In this document: piece after piece, positions 15,751-24,143 of the stretch
Position numbering within the stretch: the first letter of the stretch is position 1
Layout: each line of letters begins with the position of its first letter
Origin: JBALVO01 sp036961445
Lineage (GTDB): Bacteria > Pseudomonadota > Gammaproteobacteria > Pseudomonadales > Halieaceae
Reading direction: 5' to 3'
Length of the DNA: 64,000 nt
NCBI GenBank assembly: GCA_036961445.1
Contig: JBALVO010000004.1
Coordinates: 23,400 to 87,399 of the forward strand
Notes under the pieces: model-generated
The model's database searches: none
What the model was told of the DNA's origin: nothing
What the model saw: only the letters and a program-made list of their open reading frames with translations
Program-made: the position numbers and the translations under genes

Positions 15751-16503
15751 TTAACCCAGATAGGCCTGCCCCCCATCCAGCGCTATGCTCTGCCCATTGA
15801 CATAAGCTGAGGCATCGCCGCACAGCACGGTGACAAAGCGGCCAATATCCTCCTCACAATCACCTACCCGACGCTGCGGAATAGTGGCGACAAATTCCGC
15901 GGCCTCATCCGGGTTGTTATCCATCCACCACTGCATACCCGGTGACATGGCATGCGGCAGGATGACATTGGCACGGATACCCTCTGGCCCCCATTCACAG
16001 GCCGCAGCGCGCGTTAACGAGCGAATGGCTTCCTTGGTAGCGGCGTAGGCGCCGTAGCCACTCATGTCCCAACGCTTGGCCGCAGCGCTTGCCAGATTGA
16101 TGATGCAACCGCCCCCCTTAAGGTGTGGATAGCACAATTTCATCATTCTGAAAGTGGCCAGGGGGCCCGATTCCCAGCCTGCAGCGAAGCTGTCATCAGT
16201 CACTTGTTGCAAGGTACCCAGCGGCACTTCCTGGGCATTGTTAACCAGGATATTGATGGCGCCAAATTCCGCCAGCACGGCCGCCACACACTGCGCCAAT
16301 GACGGCGCGGATTTGACATCACACACCACGGGTAGCGCCTCGCCTCCCCGCTCCTTGATGACAGCGCAAGTGGCCTCCAGCTTTTCCAGAGTACGCCCGG
16401 TTACCGCAACCCTGGCACCCTCTGCTGCCAACGCCAGCGCTATTCCGCGCCCCACGCCCTGCCCGGCCCCGGTTACCAGTGCAACTTTGGATTTGAGTAA
16501 CAT
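15751..16503 (-). CDS. Short-chain dehydrogenase/reductase (SDR)
   Basis: The start at 16503 is chosen because the SDR fold begins directly there (M-L-L-K-S-K-V-A-L-V-T-G-A-G-Q-G-V-G-R-G); the 71 extra codons of the longer frame look non-coding and overlap the AraC gene. The 250-residue product has T-G-A-G-Q-G-V-G for cofactor binding, N-N-A-Q in place of the usual N-N-A-G, an active-site Ser in N-L-A-S-A-A and Y-A-A-T-K. It ends G-Q-S-I-A-L-D-G-G-Q, normal for the family. The substrate is unknown. It lies 34 bases downstream of an AraC-type regulator. Confidence 0.88.
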   Translation of the reverse strand: MLLKSKVALVTGAGQGVGRGIALALAAEGARVAVTGRTLEKLEATCAVIKERGGEALPVVCDVKSAPSLAQCVAAVLAEFGAINILVNNAQEVPLGTLQQVTDDSFAAGWESGPLATFRMMKLCYPHLKGGGCIINLASAAAKRWDMSGYGAYAATKEAIRSLTRAAACEWGPEGIRANVILPHAMSPGMQWWMDNNPDEAAEFVATIPQRRVGDCEEDIGRFVTVLCGDASAYVNGQSIALDGGQAYLG

Positions 16504-16537
16504 AAACGTCCCATTCCTGTTGGTGAGCGCCAGTGCA

Positions 16538-17617
16538 CTAGTGCGTGCCCAGTGCCTGCATCTTCTCGCGGTATGTTTTTGGTGTTTCTCCGGTCCAGCC
16601 CTTGAAAGAGCGCACGAATGAACTGGGCTCGGTAAACCCCAGATATTCCGACAATTCCGCCACCTTCGTTTGCTCGTTGAGTAACTTGTCGATTGCCACC
16701 TGGCAGCGCACCTCATCTTTCAGGTTCTGGTAGCTGGTATTTTCCTTCTGCAGGCGCCGGCGCAAACTGGACTCGGACATATGCAAGTGTTCGGAGATTC
16801 GGGTGAAAGACGGCAACCCGGACGGCAGATCGATACTGATCAGGGACCTGATGGCAGCGCTGGTACTGGCCGGCTCGCGATCGATGGCAATCAGCTGGTA
16901 CACCGCGTTATCCAGAAATTCCTCGAGTGAATCCACCGTGTGCACCAGGCGCCGCTCCAGCTGCTGGCGGGGAAAAACCAGGGTATTACTGGTCGCCTCA
17001 AACTGCACAGGACAGTGGAACGATGCCGACAAGCTATCGCGATAGGCGTCGTTGAGGTAAGGCGCGGCCACACAGACCGCATGCACTTCCAGTGGCTGCC
17101 CTACCAGCCAGCCACACAAAGCGTGCCACACCAGTAAGCCGGAGGCCTTGGCCACTGTATCCTGGTAACCCGCGCGATCCCACGACTGGGGAACCAGGGA
17201 GGAGTCCTCCTCGCAGAAGCGAATGCGGTAACTGAGCCTGGCAGTATCTCCGTCGGCAAGCAATTTGACGTTGTGCTGGGTCAAGGGATAAACCAGCCGT
17301 TCAAACCTGCCGGCCAACTGCAGTGCGTCACCCAGTGTTTTAGCGCTTATCATGCAGTGGCACATCAACTCAAAGGCTTCGCTGCCAACGCCTGCCGCCC
17401 AGGGCAATGGCTGGCGTAAGGTCTGCATTTGCACCACCGCTTCTTTATACAGCTTTGAATAATGTTGTGCCGGCAGGCGCTCATCCGGTGCCAGTTGCGC
17501 GATGCGATCCGGCGCGAGATTGGCGGCGGCGGCGATAGCCGCTACATCAAGATTGATCCGTGCAAGGTAATCCAGGATACGTAAAAACTTGCTGACCGGT
17601 ACAGTAATTTGGCTCAT
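16538..17617 (-). CDS. AraC-family transcriptional regulator (Arabinose_bd-domain type)
   Basis: The 359-residue protein has an N-terminal sensing domain (residues 15-210) of the kind found in OruR/ArgR-like and lipid-responsive AraC proteins, and a C-terminal double helix-turn-helix at about 250-352. There S-E-H-L-H-M-S-E-S-S-L-R-R-R-L and L-S-E-Y-L-G-F-T-E-P-S-S-F-V-R-S-F-K-G-W are the two recognition regions. It precedes the SDR, epimerase and desaturase genes on the same strand and is divergent from a membrane protein gene at 17729, so it may regulate either. Its effector is unknown; relatives of this group often respond to fatty acids or alcohols. Confidence 0.9.
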   Translation of the reverse strand: MSQITVPVSKFLRILDYLARINLDVAAIAAAANLAPDRIAQLAPDERLPAQHYSKLYKEAVVQMQTLRQPLPWAAGVGSEAFELMCHCMISAKTLGDALQLAGRFERLVYPLTQHNVKLLADGDTARLSYRIRFCEEDSSLVPQSWDRAGYQDTVAKASGLLVWHALCGWLVGQPLEVHAVCVAAPYLNDAYRDSLSASFHCPVQFEATSNTLVFPRQQLERRLVHTVDSLEEFLDNAVYQLIAIDREPASTSAAIRSLISIDLPSGLPSFTRISEHLHMSESSLRRRLQKENTSYQNLKDEVRCQVAIDKLLNEQTKVAELSEYLGFTEPSSFVRSFKGWTGETPKTYREKMQALGTH

Positions 17618-17728
17618 ACGACTATGCGGTAGATTATGTTTATAAATCTGGCGTTTAGCGCCCTACTCTCTTAGCCGACCTAGACTATCATAGATTCCCA
17701 GCTATTAATTTTTCTCAATGAGACGGGT

Positions 17729-18229
17729 ATGGCAAGCGAAAGCTACAAGCACTTAAAGCACGAGGTTCTGGTGGGCGGCATTTCCAATACTGTCTTTAAC
17801 GGACTTATTGCGTGGTTACTACTCAGGAACGGTCCAGCGCTGGCCTGGGGCGGTGAGCACAGCTTTGCTGTGGACGTAATCGCTACTGGATTACTATTAC
17901 CGTTTATCGTAGCGCTGATTGTTATTCCGCTACAACGCAGCAAGCTACGCAAGGGTAAATTGTCTGCTATCAACCTGGGCTCCACGTCCCTGCCACAGTC
18001 GCTGGCAGACAGGCTTCCCGGGTCGATATTTAAAAGCGCAGTGGTATTTGGCTTGTTGGGAATGTGCGTAATCGCGCCTGCCACCTTGCTGGCCTTCTAC
18101 CTGCTCCAGGTGCAACAAGTGCCACCTCTTAACTATGCAATTTTCAAGGGACTGTGGGCCGGGCTAATGGCCGCAGTGCTGGTCATCCCCATGGTGTTAC
18201 ATGCTTTGCGAGAACCGGGCAAAGCATGA
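17729..18229 (+). CDS. Unrecognised four-helix membrane protein
   Basis: This 166-residue protein is not one I recognise. Hydrophobic segments lie at about residues 15-33, 46-66, 103-125 and 138-158, joined by a basic loop (Q-R-S-K-L-R-K-G-K-L) after the second. The N-terminus is hydrophilic (M-A-S-E-S-Y-K-H-L-K-H-E). It lies 111 bases from the divergent AraC gene and 39 bases before an SDR gene in the same direction, so it may be cotranscribed with that enzyme. The codon pattern and the regular operon spacing support a real gene. Confidence 0.7.
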   Translation: MASESYKHLKHEVLVGGISNTVFNGLIAWLLLRNGPALAWGGEHSFAVDVIATGLLLPFIVALIVIPLQRSKLRKGKLSAINLGSTSLPQSLADRLPGSIFKSAVVFGLLGMCVIAPATLLAFYLLQVQQVPPLNYAIFKGLWAGLMAAVLVIPMVLHALREPGKA

Positions 18230-18268
18230 TTCGGCAACATCCTTAACAAACCAATAAAGGAAGACAGC

Positions 18269-19027
18269 ATGGCTTTGCTAGAGAATAAAGTAGGTATTGT
18301 CACCGGAGCTGGCCAGGGAATTGGTCGGGCCATCGCCATGTCCTATGCACGCGAAGGCGCTGAGGTGGTGGTGGCGGACTTCAATGAAGAAATGGGGAAC
18401 GAGACCGTCAAGCTTATCCGCGATGGCGGTGGCACTGCCACCTTTATTCACGGCGATGTCAGCAAAGAACCCTCGGTAAAGGCCATGGTTGATGCCGCTG
18501 TGGCCACCTATGGGCGACTCGATATTGCCTGCAACAGCGCCGCTGTCAGTCGCGGATCCGGTCCCATCCACGAATTTGAACGGGATATTTTTGAGCAAAC
18601 ACTGGAAATGTGTCTTACCAATACCTGGCTGTGCATGAAACATGAAATCACCGCCATGCTGGCAACCGGTGGTGGCGCTATCGTCAATATCTCCTCCAAT
18701 TCATCCCTCAAAGGACAGGCGTACAACACCGCCTATGCCGCCGCCAAGGGCGGCGTAAACATTCTCACCAAGAGTTCAGCGGCGGAGTACGGGGCACAGG
18801 GCATTCGCATCAACGCCGTGTCGCCTGGCGTCATACGCACACCCGGGGTGGAGAAATACTTTGCAGAACAACCCAAGATGGCCGAGGGCCTGAAAAAAGC
18901 CGCTGTCATGAATCGCCTGGGAGAGCCCGAGGAAATTGCCGAAGCAGTAACTTTCCTGTCCAGCGATCGCGCATCTTTTATTACCGGGCAATTACTATCA
19001 GTGGATGGCGGTGGCGCTATACGCTGA
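18269..19027 (+). CDS. Short-chain dehydrogenase/reductase (SDR)
   Basis: The 252-residue enzyme shows T-G-A-G-Q-G-I-G (residues 12-19), C-N-S-A-A-V in place of N-N-A-G at about 89, active-site Ser in N-I-S-S-N-S, Y-A-A-A-K and the C-terminal V-D-G-G-G-A. An AAGGA ribosome-binding site lies eight bases before the ATG. Classical SDRs of this type interconvert alcohols and ketones with NAD(P). The glucose-1-dehydrogenase/FabG-like annotation usually given to such proteins is not evidence of substrate. It converges with the SnoaL-like gene at 19088. Confidence 0.88.
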   Translation: MALLENKVGIVTGAGQGIGRAIAMSYAREGAEVVVADFNEEMGNETVKLIRDGGGTATFIHGDVSKEPSVKAMVDAAVATYGRLDIACNSAAVSRGSGPIHEFERDIFEQTLEMCLTNTWLCMKHEITAMLATGGGAIVNISSNSSLKGQAYNTAYAAAKGGVNILTKSSAAEYGAQGIRINAVSPGVIRTPGVEKYFAEQPKMAEGLKKAAVMNRLGEPEEIAEAVTFLSSDRASFITGQLLSVDGGGAIR

Positions 19028-19087
19028 TACGCCATTGGCCTTGTTCGCACTATTACACGATCGCCGCGAAATCAGGTAAACGCCTGT

Positions 19088-19540
19088 TTACATTGGCTGT
19101 AGCAAATGCCGGCCCAGATCCCCATACAGGTGGGGCTGGATATTGCGTTCGCTAAAACGCCAAACTTGTCCTGCCTTTTCAAATGTATCGTTATAGCGCA
19201 CGCCGATGATAGGCTGTAGCGGAAAATCATCCACCGCCTGGAAGACAACCGCATAGGCCTGTGCGCTGGCGGCAACACCGGTAGCGTCCACCTGCACTAT
19301 TACGTTACTGGTCATATGCTTGGTATGCGGCGTGCCATTATCTTCATAAAGCCGGGTAAATGAACGATACATGGCGTAAACCGCATCTTCTCCTGCTACC
19401 TGGTGTTCCTGGCCCGCGGCATCACTGGTAATAATTTTGCCATGACTGAACATGCTGGCGACGCCCTGCAAATCACCACGATCCAGAAAATCCGCGTACT
19501 GATAGATCACATTTTTTATGGCACACATATCGCACTGCAT
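19088..19540 (-). CDS. SnoaL-like (NTF2-fold) protein
   Basis: The 150-residue protein has the cone-shaped NTF2 pattern: an N-terminal helix (V-I-Y-Q-Y-A-D-F-L-D-R-G-D-L-Q-G-V-A-S-M-F), a middle segment with Y-A-M-Y-R-S-F-T-R-L-Y, and a C-terminal R-F-S-E-R-N-I-Q-P-H-L-Y-G-D-L. The T-K-H-M-T-S-N-V-I-V-Q-V stretch is typical of the SnoaL_4 group near polyketide and steroid genes. Members act as isomerases, hydratases or cyclases, or simply bind ligands. No catalytic assignment can be made. It has no obvious same-strand partner nearby. Confidence 0.75.
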   Translation of the reverse strand: MQCDMCAIKNVIYQYADFLDRGDLQGVASMFSHGKIITSDAAGQEHQVAGEDAVYAMYRSFTRLYEDNGTPHTKHMTSNVIVQVDATGVAASAQAYAVVFQAVDDFPLQPIIGVRYNDTFEKAGQVWRFSERNIQPHLYGDLGRHLLQPM

Positions 19541-19728
19541 AAAATCACCGCCCTATTGGTTTTCCCAGTGAAAATCTGACCGCGAGGAGTCTGCGCTGGC
19601 CAACAACAAGCATAAATAAATTGCGTTCAGATGACATGGAACACGTGAAAAATTTCACTCGCTATACGCAATAGTCTATTCTTGCTGATACGGACTTTGT
19701 TCACAGCACAATAACAGGAGATACGCCC

Positions 19729-21261
19729 GTGCGTAGAATGCCAATCACCGATGCCTTTTTCCTTATTATGGAATCGCGCCGCACGCCCATGCACGTAGGG
19801 GGGCTCAACCTGTTTACCTTGCCCAAGGAGGTCGATGACGCGTCTTTTTTGGCCAACCTGGGCGATATCCTCAGATATGACGGCGAATTGAGAAGGCCGT
19901 TTGGCGAAAAGCTCAAGATGGGGCCACTGGGGGTTGCCGGACCTATCAACTGGGAAGAAGAAGATGAACTGGACATGGAATACCACGTGCGGCATTCAGC
20001 CCTGCCCAAGCCCGGCCGGTACCGTGAATTATTCTCCCTGGTCTCACGACTGCACGGCACCCTGCTCGATCGCTCACGCCCGCTGTGGGAGATGCACCTT
20101 ATCGAGGGCTTGCAGAACCGCCAGTTCGCCACGTATTTCAAAGCACATCATTGTGCCATTGATGGTGTCGGCTCCATGCACCTGATGAGCAGCATGTATT
20201 CGACCAATGCACGCACCAAGGTCAAGGACTCTCCTCTTTCGTATGAAGCCTACCAGGCTTATAAAGAAAAAATACAAGGACCCCAGGCAAGGCGGGTGAA
20301 TCCCAGGGAAGACGAGATTCGCGCCGTTGCCAGTGTGCTTAAAGAACAACTTGGCAGCACCGTTAATGTCGCCAAGGCTATGCGCGACACCGCCGGTATC
20401 TGGATGGGTAAGAAAAGTAAAATGGTGGTGCCCTTCCACCAGATACCGCGTTCGGCTTTGAGCACCCAACTCACCGGGGCGCGTCGTTTCGTTGCCCAAT
20501 CCTGGCCTCTGCAACGAGTACGCGCTGTGGGCAAGGCGTTTGATGGCACGCTGAATGACGCAGTACTGGCAATGTGCGCCGGCGCCCTGCGTAAACAACT
20601 ACAGGACCAGCGCGGGCTACCCAAACAATCCCTGAAAGCGATGGCGCCGGTATCAGTGCGGGCCGCCGGCGACATGGACTCGTCCAACGCCGTAGGCATG
20701 GTCTGCGCCGACCTGGCCACCAATGTAAGAGATCCGGCCAAGCGCATGCGCCAGATCAAAGAATCCATGGACGCCGCCAAAGCACAGCTACAACAGATGA
20801 GTAGTCGTGAAATACAGGTGTATACCGCGATCACCCAGGCACCCTTACTATTAACCCAAATGACCGGACTGGGCAGCCGCTTTCCCGCGTTTAGCACCGT
20901 GGTGTCAAATGTGCCCGGGCCGCGCGAAAAACGCTATTGGAACGGTGCACGCCTGGACGGCATGTACCCCGTATCGATCCCCTTCGACGGCGGCGCTGTT
21001 AACTTTACCGTGGTTAGCAATTTCGAAAATCTCGATTTCGGCATCGTCGCCTGCCGTAAATCCGTACCCCATGTACAGCGCCTTATCGACTACATGGAAG
21101 AATCCCTGGTGGAATTGGAAGACGCCGCCGGCATACGCTACAAGCGGGTAAAGCGCAGCGCGAGCAAGTCCGTGGCCAAAACGAAAGCCAAGGCAAAACC
21201 AAAACTAAAGGCTAAAGTAAAAACCAAAGCCAAAGTGCGCCCCAAGCAAGCGAGCGCATAA
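19729..21261 (+). CDS. Wax ester synthase / diacylglycerol acyltransferase (WS/DGAT) family
   Basis: The gene starts with GTG at 19729, placed by AGGAG eight bases upstream. The 510-residue product has the active-site motif H140-H-C-A-I-D-G146 (HHxxxDG), a P-L-W-E-M-H-L-I-E-G motif at about 118-127 and N-V-P-G-P-R near the C-terminus, all diagnostic of the family. It transfers acyl groups from acyl-CoA to long-chain alcohols or diacylglycerol to make storage lipids. Unusually, the last 35-40 residues are a Lys/Ala repeat tail (K-A-K-A-K-P-K-L-K-A-K-V-K) like those of histone-H1-like proteins, which could bind membranes or nucleic acid. Confidence 0.92.
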   Translation: MRRMPITDAFFLIMESRRTPMHVGGLNLFTLPKEVDDASFLANLGDILRYDGELRRPFGEKLKMGPLGVAGPINWEEEDELDMEYHVRHSALPKPGRYRELFSLVSRLHGTLLDRSRPLWEMHLIEGLQNRQFATYFKAHHCAIDGVGSMHLMSSMYSTNARTKVKDSPLSYEAYQAYKEKIQGPQARRVNPREDEIRAVASVLKEQLGSTVNVAKAMRDTAGIWMGKKSKMVVPFHQIPRSALSTQLTGARRFVAQSWPLQRVRAVGKAFDGTLNDAVLAMCAGALRKQLQDQRGLPKQSLKAMAPVSVRAAGDMDSSNAVGMVCADLATNVRDPAKRMRQIKESMDAAKAQLQQMSSREIQVYTAITQAPLLLTQMTGLGSRFPAFSTVVSNVPGPREKRYWNGARLDGMYPVSIPFDGGAVNFTVVSNFENLDFGIVACRKSVPHVQRLIDYMEESLVELEDAAGIRYKRVKRSASKSVAKTKAKAKPKLKAKVKTKAKVRPKQASA

Positions 21262-21271
21262 GCCCACTCGC

Positions 21272-21616
21272 CTAGAGCAAAAGATCCGCAGCCAGGTGTT
21301 CGATCTGGCTGCGGATTCCGGCGCGCCAATCCACCCTGGCCTGGCCTATCAATTCATGCATCTTCTGCGTGTCTATACACAAACTACCGAAGGCTTCGGG
21401 TAGCTGCTGCAGGCTCGCAGCATCAGCCAGATCCGCCTGGATGATTTTGGCGCTGAGGCCTTCGATAAGCCTGCACTCCTGTGTTTTACCAAAGCGCGCC
21501 AGGGTGTAGACATCGGGTATTTTTGCCGGGCGCTCCACTACTGGCAGGGCCACTTGCCGGGTGGAACCGGTAATCAGGATTTTTTGGTTATTCAGATTGA
21601 CCGGGGTAACCGGCAT
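21272..21616 (-). pseudogene. Collapsed NAD-dependent epimerase remnant (possible pseudogene)
   Basis: From the ATG at 21616 (AGGGAG seven bases before) the frame codes 114 residues. The first about 75 resemble an extended-SDR N-terminus (Q-K-I-L-I-T-G-S-T-R-Q-V-A-L-P-V-V-E-R, then V-Y-T-L-A-R-F and I-I-Q-A-D-L-A). The last 30 resemble the C-terminus of the same family (C-I-D-T-Q-K-M-H-E-L-I-G-Q-A-R-V-D-W-R-A-G-I). About 200 central residues with the catalytic Tyr-Lys are missing, and the Gly-rich motif has Arg in place of Gly. The longer reading frame to 22162 overlaps the plus-strand GspG-like gene and is rejected. It may still make a small protein. Confidence 0.6.
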
Positions 21617-21700
21617 ACTTTCTCCCTGGACATTGCTGTATGCTTGCCCGCAAATTTCGTTGCGGCGAACCGGAAGTGAGGCGATAATATTGCCTGGCAA

Positions 21701-22420
21701 ATGAAGAAAATAGAGGTGGACGTTTTGTTTAAGTGGACAATCGTACTTGGTACAGTTTTCTTGCTCTTTGGTTGCACCCAAGGGGCCGGCAATGCCGATA
21801 ATGCAATGAAAGTTTTGGCGAAAACATTGCCTGTTAGCGCTGACGCTCAATTTCAGAATTTGAATACCTTCCCGGGGGACGTGACCTGCGGGGAATATAA
21901 TACCAAGGGGGAGTATCGTACCTATGAAGGCTTTCGACGTTTCATTGTTCGGAATGAGCAAGCGGATAAAATCGCATCTGACGATGATTGGGACATTTTC
22001 TGTAATCGGGACCCGGCAGCACGCATTCAGGCCCGTTTTGGCATCGATCTCATAGACGGCGAAAACCGCACAGTTGCAACAATTCAGCAGCAACTCAATG
22101 CACTGGTAAATGCTTTGGACGCGTATCTGGCCGACAACGCTACACTGCCTGTAACCGAACAAGGGCTCGCGGCTTTAGCGGAAAAAAGTACGACCTCGCC
22201 AGTCCCGGGAAATTTTCGGGCAGGCGGTTATCTCGAGCAAATTCCAGTCGACCCCTGGGGTCGCCCGTACCAGTATATTTATGAAGAGCAACTGCGAACG
22301 GAGCCTATAAAATACTCCTTGTACACACTGGGAAAAGACAATACCGAAGGCGGCAAAGGTGAGAATGCAGATATTAGCATTGACCACCTAACATACTTGA
22401 ATCACCTCAGTAACCTGTAA
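21701..22420 (+). CDS. Lipoprotein with a GspG-type major pseudopilin C-terminal domain
   Basis: The 239-residue product starts with a lipoprotein-like signal (I-V-L-G-T-V-F-L-L-F-G-C; Cys at 25). An unrecognised region of about 90 residues follows. Residues about 127-230 match the C-terminal domain of GspG, the main type II secretion pseudopilin: L-D-A-Y-L-A-D-N, L-P-V-T-E-Q-G-L-A-A-L, G-Y-L-E-Q-I-P-V-D-P-W-G-R-P-Y-Q-Y and L-G-K-D-N-T-E-G-G-K-G-E-N-A-D-I. The last segment is the calcium loop of GspG. There is no prepilin peptidase leader and no T2SS gene nearby, so this is a tethered, non-polymerising use of the fold. The DNA is AT-richer than its neighbours. Confidence 0.8.
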   Translation: MKKIEVDVLFKWTIVLGTVFLLFGCTQGAGNADNAMKVLAKTLPVSADAQFQNLNTFPGDVTCGEYNTKGEYRTYEGFRRFIVRNEQADKIASDDDWDIFCNRDPAARIQARFGIDLIDGENRTVATIQQQLNALVNALDAYLADNATLPVTEQGLAALAEKSTTSPVPGNFRAGGYLEQIPVDPWGRPYQYIYEEQLRTEPIKYSLYTLGKDNTEGGKGENADISIDHLTYLNHLSNL

Positions 22421-22430
22421 TCGACGACTG

Positions 22431-23489
22431 CTAAGTAGCAGGCGGATAATCGCTGTAGCCTTTCTCCCCGGGAGTATAGAGCGTTGGCAGATCAAATTTG
22501 GACAACGCCACCCCCTCTCGCCAGCGCTCTACCAGATCCGGATTCGCCACAAAGGGACGACCGAAAGACACTGCGGTCAGCTCGCCGCCAGCGACCGCCT
22601 GTTGCGCTTCATCCAAGCGATAACTCTCGTTGCCAATAAGGCAATCACCAAAGTACCGTTGTCCCAGTGCAATATTGTCCACCCGTCCCGTCGGCAGTCG
22701 GATCACATGTAGATAGGCCAGGCCCAACGCCTCCGCTTCTTCGAGCAGGTACTCGAAGGTTTGCTGGGGATCTTCGTCATGCAGATCATTGAACGGATTG
22801 TCCGGGCAAATTCGCATTCCCACCCGATTGGCGCCATTGACACTGGCCATTGCCAGGAGCACCTGCAGTGGAAAGCGCACGCGATTGGCAACGCTACCAC
22901 CATATTCGTCAGTGCGCAGGTTACTGCCAGTGGATAGAAATTGGGCCGGTAGATAGCCACTGGTACAGTGCAGCTCGACGCCGTCGAAACCGGCATCGAA
23001 AGCATTTTGAGTTGCCTGCCGGTAGTCTTGTACAGCTGCAAGGACTTCCTCTGTGGTCAGCGCATGAGGCCTGTCATACGCTTGCATACCTTGCTGATCA
23101 GTATATATCTCCCCGCTGGCCTGCAGCGCCGAAGCCGCCACCGTGCGACTCCCAGTCGGTTTGTTAAAGGCATTGGCCACCCTGCCCACATGCATGATCT
23201 GCGCAATGATAGTGCCACCGTCATCGTGCACCGCGTCTGTTATGCGCCGCCAGCCATCGATTTGCGCCTGGTTGAACAAGCCAGGCGTGCGGCAGTAACC
23301 CAGCCCATCAGCGCTGGGGGCGATTCCTTCAGAAATAATCAGCCCGGCGCTGGCGCGTTGACGATAGTAATCAACCATCACCGCAGTGGGCACCGCGCTG
23401 CTGTCGGCGCGACTGCGGGTCATGGGCGCCATCACGATGCGGTTGCGTAGTTGCAACGCGCCAAGCGTTGCCGGTGTCCATAAATCCAT
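22431..23489 (-). CDS. Old yellow enzyme family alkene reductase (NemA-like)
   Basis: The 352-residue flavoprotein has the OYE barrel signatures: R-N-R-I-V-M-A-P-M-T-R-S-R-A near residues 16-29, Q-I-M-H-V-G-R at about 100, G-F-D-G-V-E-L-H at 168-175 followed by G-Y-L-P-A-Q-F-L-S, and V-S-F-G-R-P-F-V-A-N-P-D-L-V near 307-320. The usual catalytic pair appears as H-C-T-S-G-Y, where many relatives have H-x-A-N-G-Y. Members use NADPH to reduce activated C=C bonds of enones or nitro compounds, and some act on steroid or terpenoid ketones. It is 9 bases downstream of an NTF2-like gene, so an operon with that gene and an SDR is likely. Confidence 0.92.
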   Translation of the reverse strand: MDLWTPATLGALQLRNRIVMAPMTRSRADSSAVPTAVMVDYYRQRASAGLIISEGIAPSADGLGYCRTPGLFNQAQIDGWRRITDAVHDDGGTIIAQIMHVGRVANAFNKPTGSRTVAASALQASGEIYTDQQGMQAYDRPHALTTEEVLAAVQDYRQATQNAFDAGFDGVELHCTSGYLPAQFLSTGSNLRTDEYGGSVANRVRFPLQVLLAMASVNGANRVGMRICPDNPFNDLHDEDPQQTFEYLLEEAEALGLAYLHVIRLPTGRVDNIALGQRYFGDCLIGNESYRLDEAQQAVAGGELTAVSFGRPFVANPDLVERWREGVALSKFDLPTLYTPGEKGYSDYPPAT

Positions 23490-23498
23490 AATTACTTC

Positions 23499-24140
23499 CT
23501 AACGCACGCGTATTTTTGGCTCAGCCGCATTGCCCCGCATGGTCTTTAAAAAGGCTTCCAGTGGGGCTGGTGCGGCGACTTCGGGCTCTTCGCTGGTCGG
23601 TGGATTCACCCAGAACTCTTTCCAGCTGGGCCACAGTTCATGATACGCGCCGGCATAGGCTTCCCGGTCCGGCCAGCGCATCTTGTTATCGCCAACCGGC
23701 GATTTATTCATGTCCGTGGCATACCAGTAACACGGCAAACGACGGCGAAAATACCAGCGACCATCCAGGCGTTCATAATTGTCCCAGTACAGCATCTGCA
23801 TGATGACCCACTCGCTGCTGCCATCAGCGCAGGGGGTCTCATGCTCATTTTTGGAATACACCACTCCGTGAGCGTGATCCGCATCGTCGAATTCTATAAT
23901 GTGGTTGCCAATATGATGTGATGTCCCCGTGAACTGCAAACGCAAGGTGTCATCCAGCCAGCGCTTCAAGTGGCTGCGACCGACTTTCTCCCGGCTCACC
24001 CGGATATCCGGCGCGAACAGATTTACGTGGGCATCCATATCGCGCATATCCAGTGACAGGGAATACTTGGCCGGCAGCTGCCGAATTTCATCCAGGGACT
24101 CCAGGCGATCTATCCGCAGCAACAAACTTGCATCAGTCAT
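23499..24140 (-). CDS. SnoaL/NTF2-fold protein, ring-hydroxylating-dioxygenase-beta-like
   Basis: The 213-residue protein has the SnoaL_4 layout: an N-terminal helix (L-D-E-I-R-Q-L-P-A-K-Y-S-L-S-L-D-M-R-D-M), then L-F-A-P-D-I-R-V, H-H-I-G-N-H-I-I-E-F and the strand pair M-L-Y-W-D-N-Y-E-R-L-D-G-R-W-Y-F-R-R-R. Conserved D-M-D-A and H-H positions resemble enzymes such as scytalone dehydratase and limonene epoxide hydrolase relatives. It is sandwiched between an SDR (3-base gap) and an OYE reductase (9-base gap), so the three probably act on one substrate, possibly a cyclic enone. Confidence 0.8.
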   Translation of the reverse strand: MTDASLLLRIDRLESLDEIRQLPAKYSLSLDMRDMDAHVNLFAPDIRVSREKVGRSHLKRWLDDTLRLQFTGTSHHIGNHIIEFDDADHAHGVVYSKNEHETPCADGSSEWVIMQMLYWDNYERLDGRWYFRRRLPCYWYATDMNKSPVGDNKMRWPDREAYAGAYHELWPSWKEFWVNPPTSEEPEVAAPAPLEAFLKTMRGNAAEPKIRVR

Positions 24141-24143
24141 AAT

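Noticed and set aside
16504..16716. 71-residue extension of the SDR at 15751
   Set aside because: The extension overlaps the AraC gene end and is Arg/Ser-rich junk. The SDR fold starts at 16503.
21617..22162. Long N-terminal extension of the epimerase remnant
   Set aside because: It runs antisense through the GspG-like gene, which has much better protein-coding evidence.
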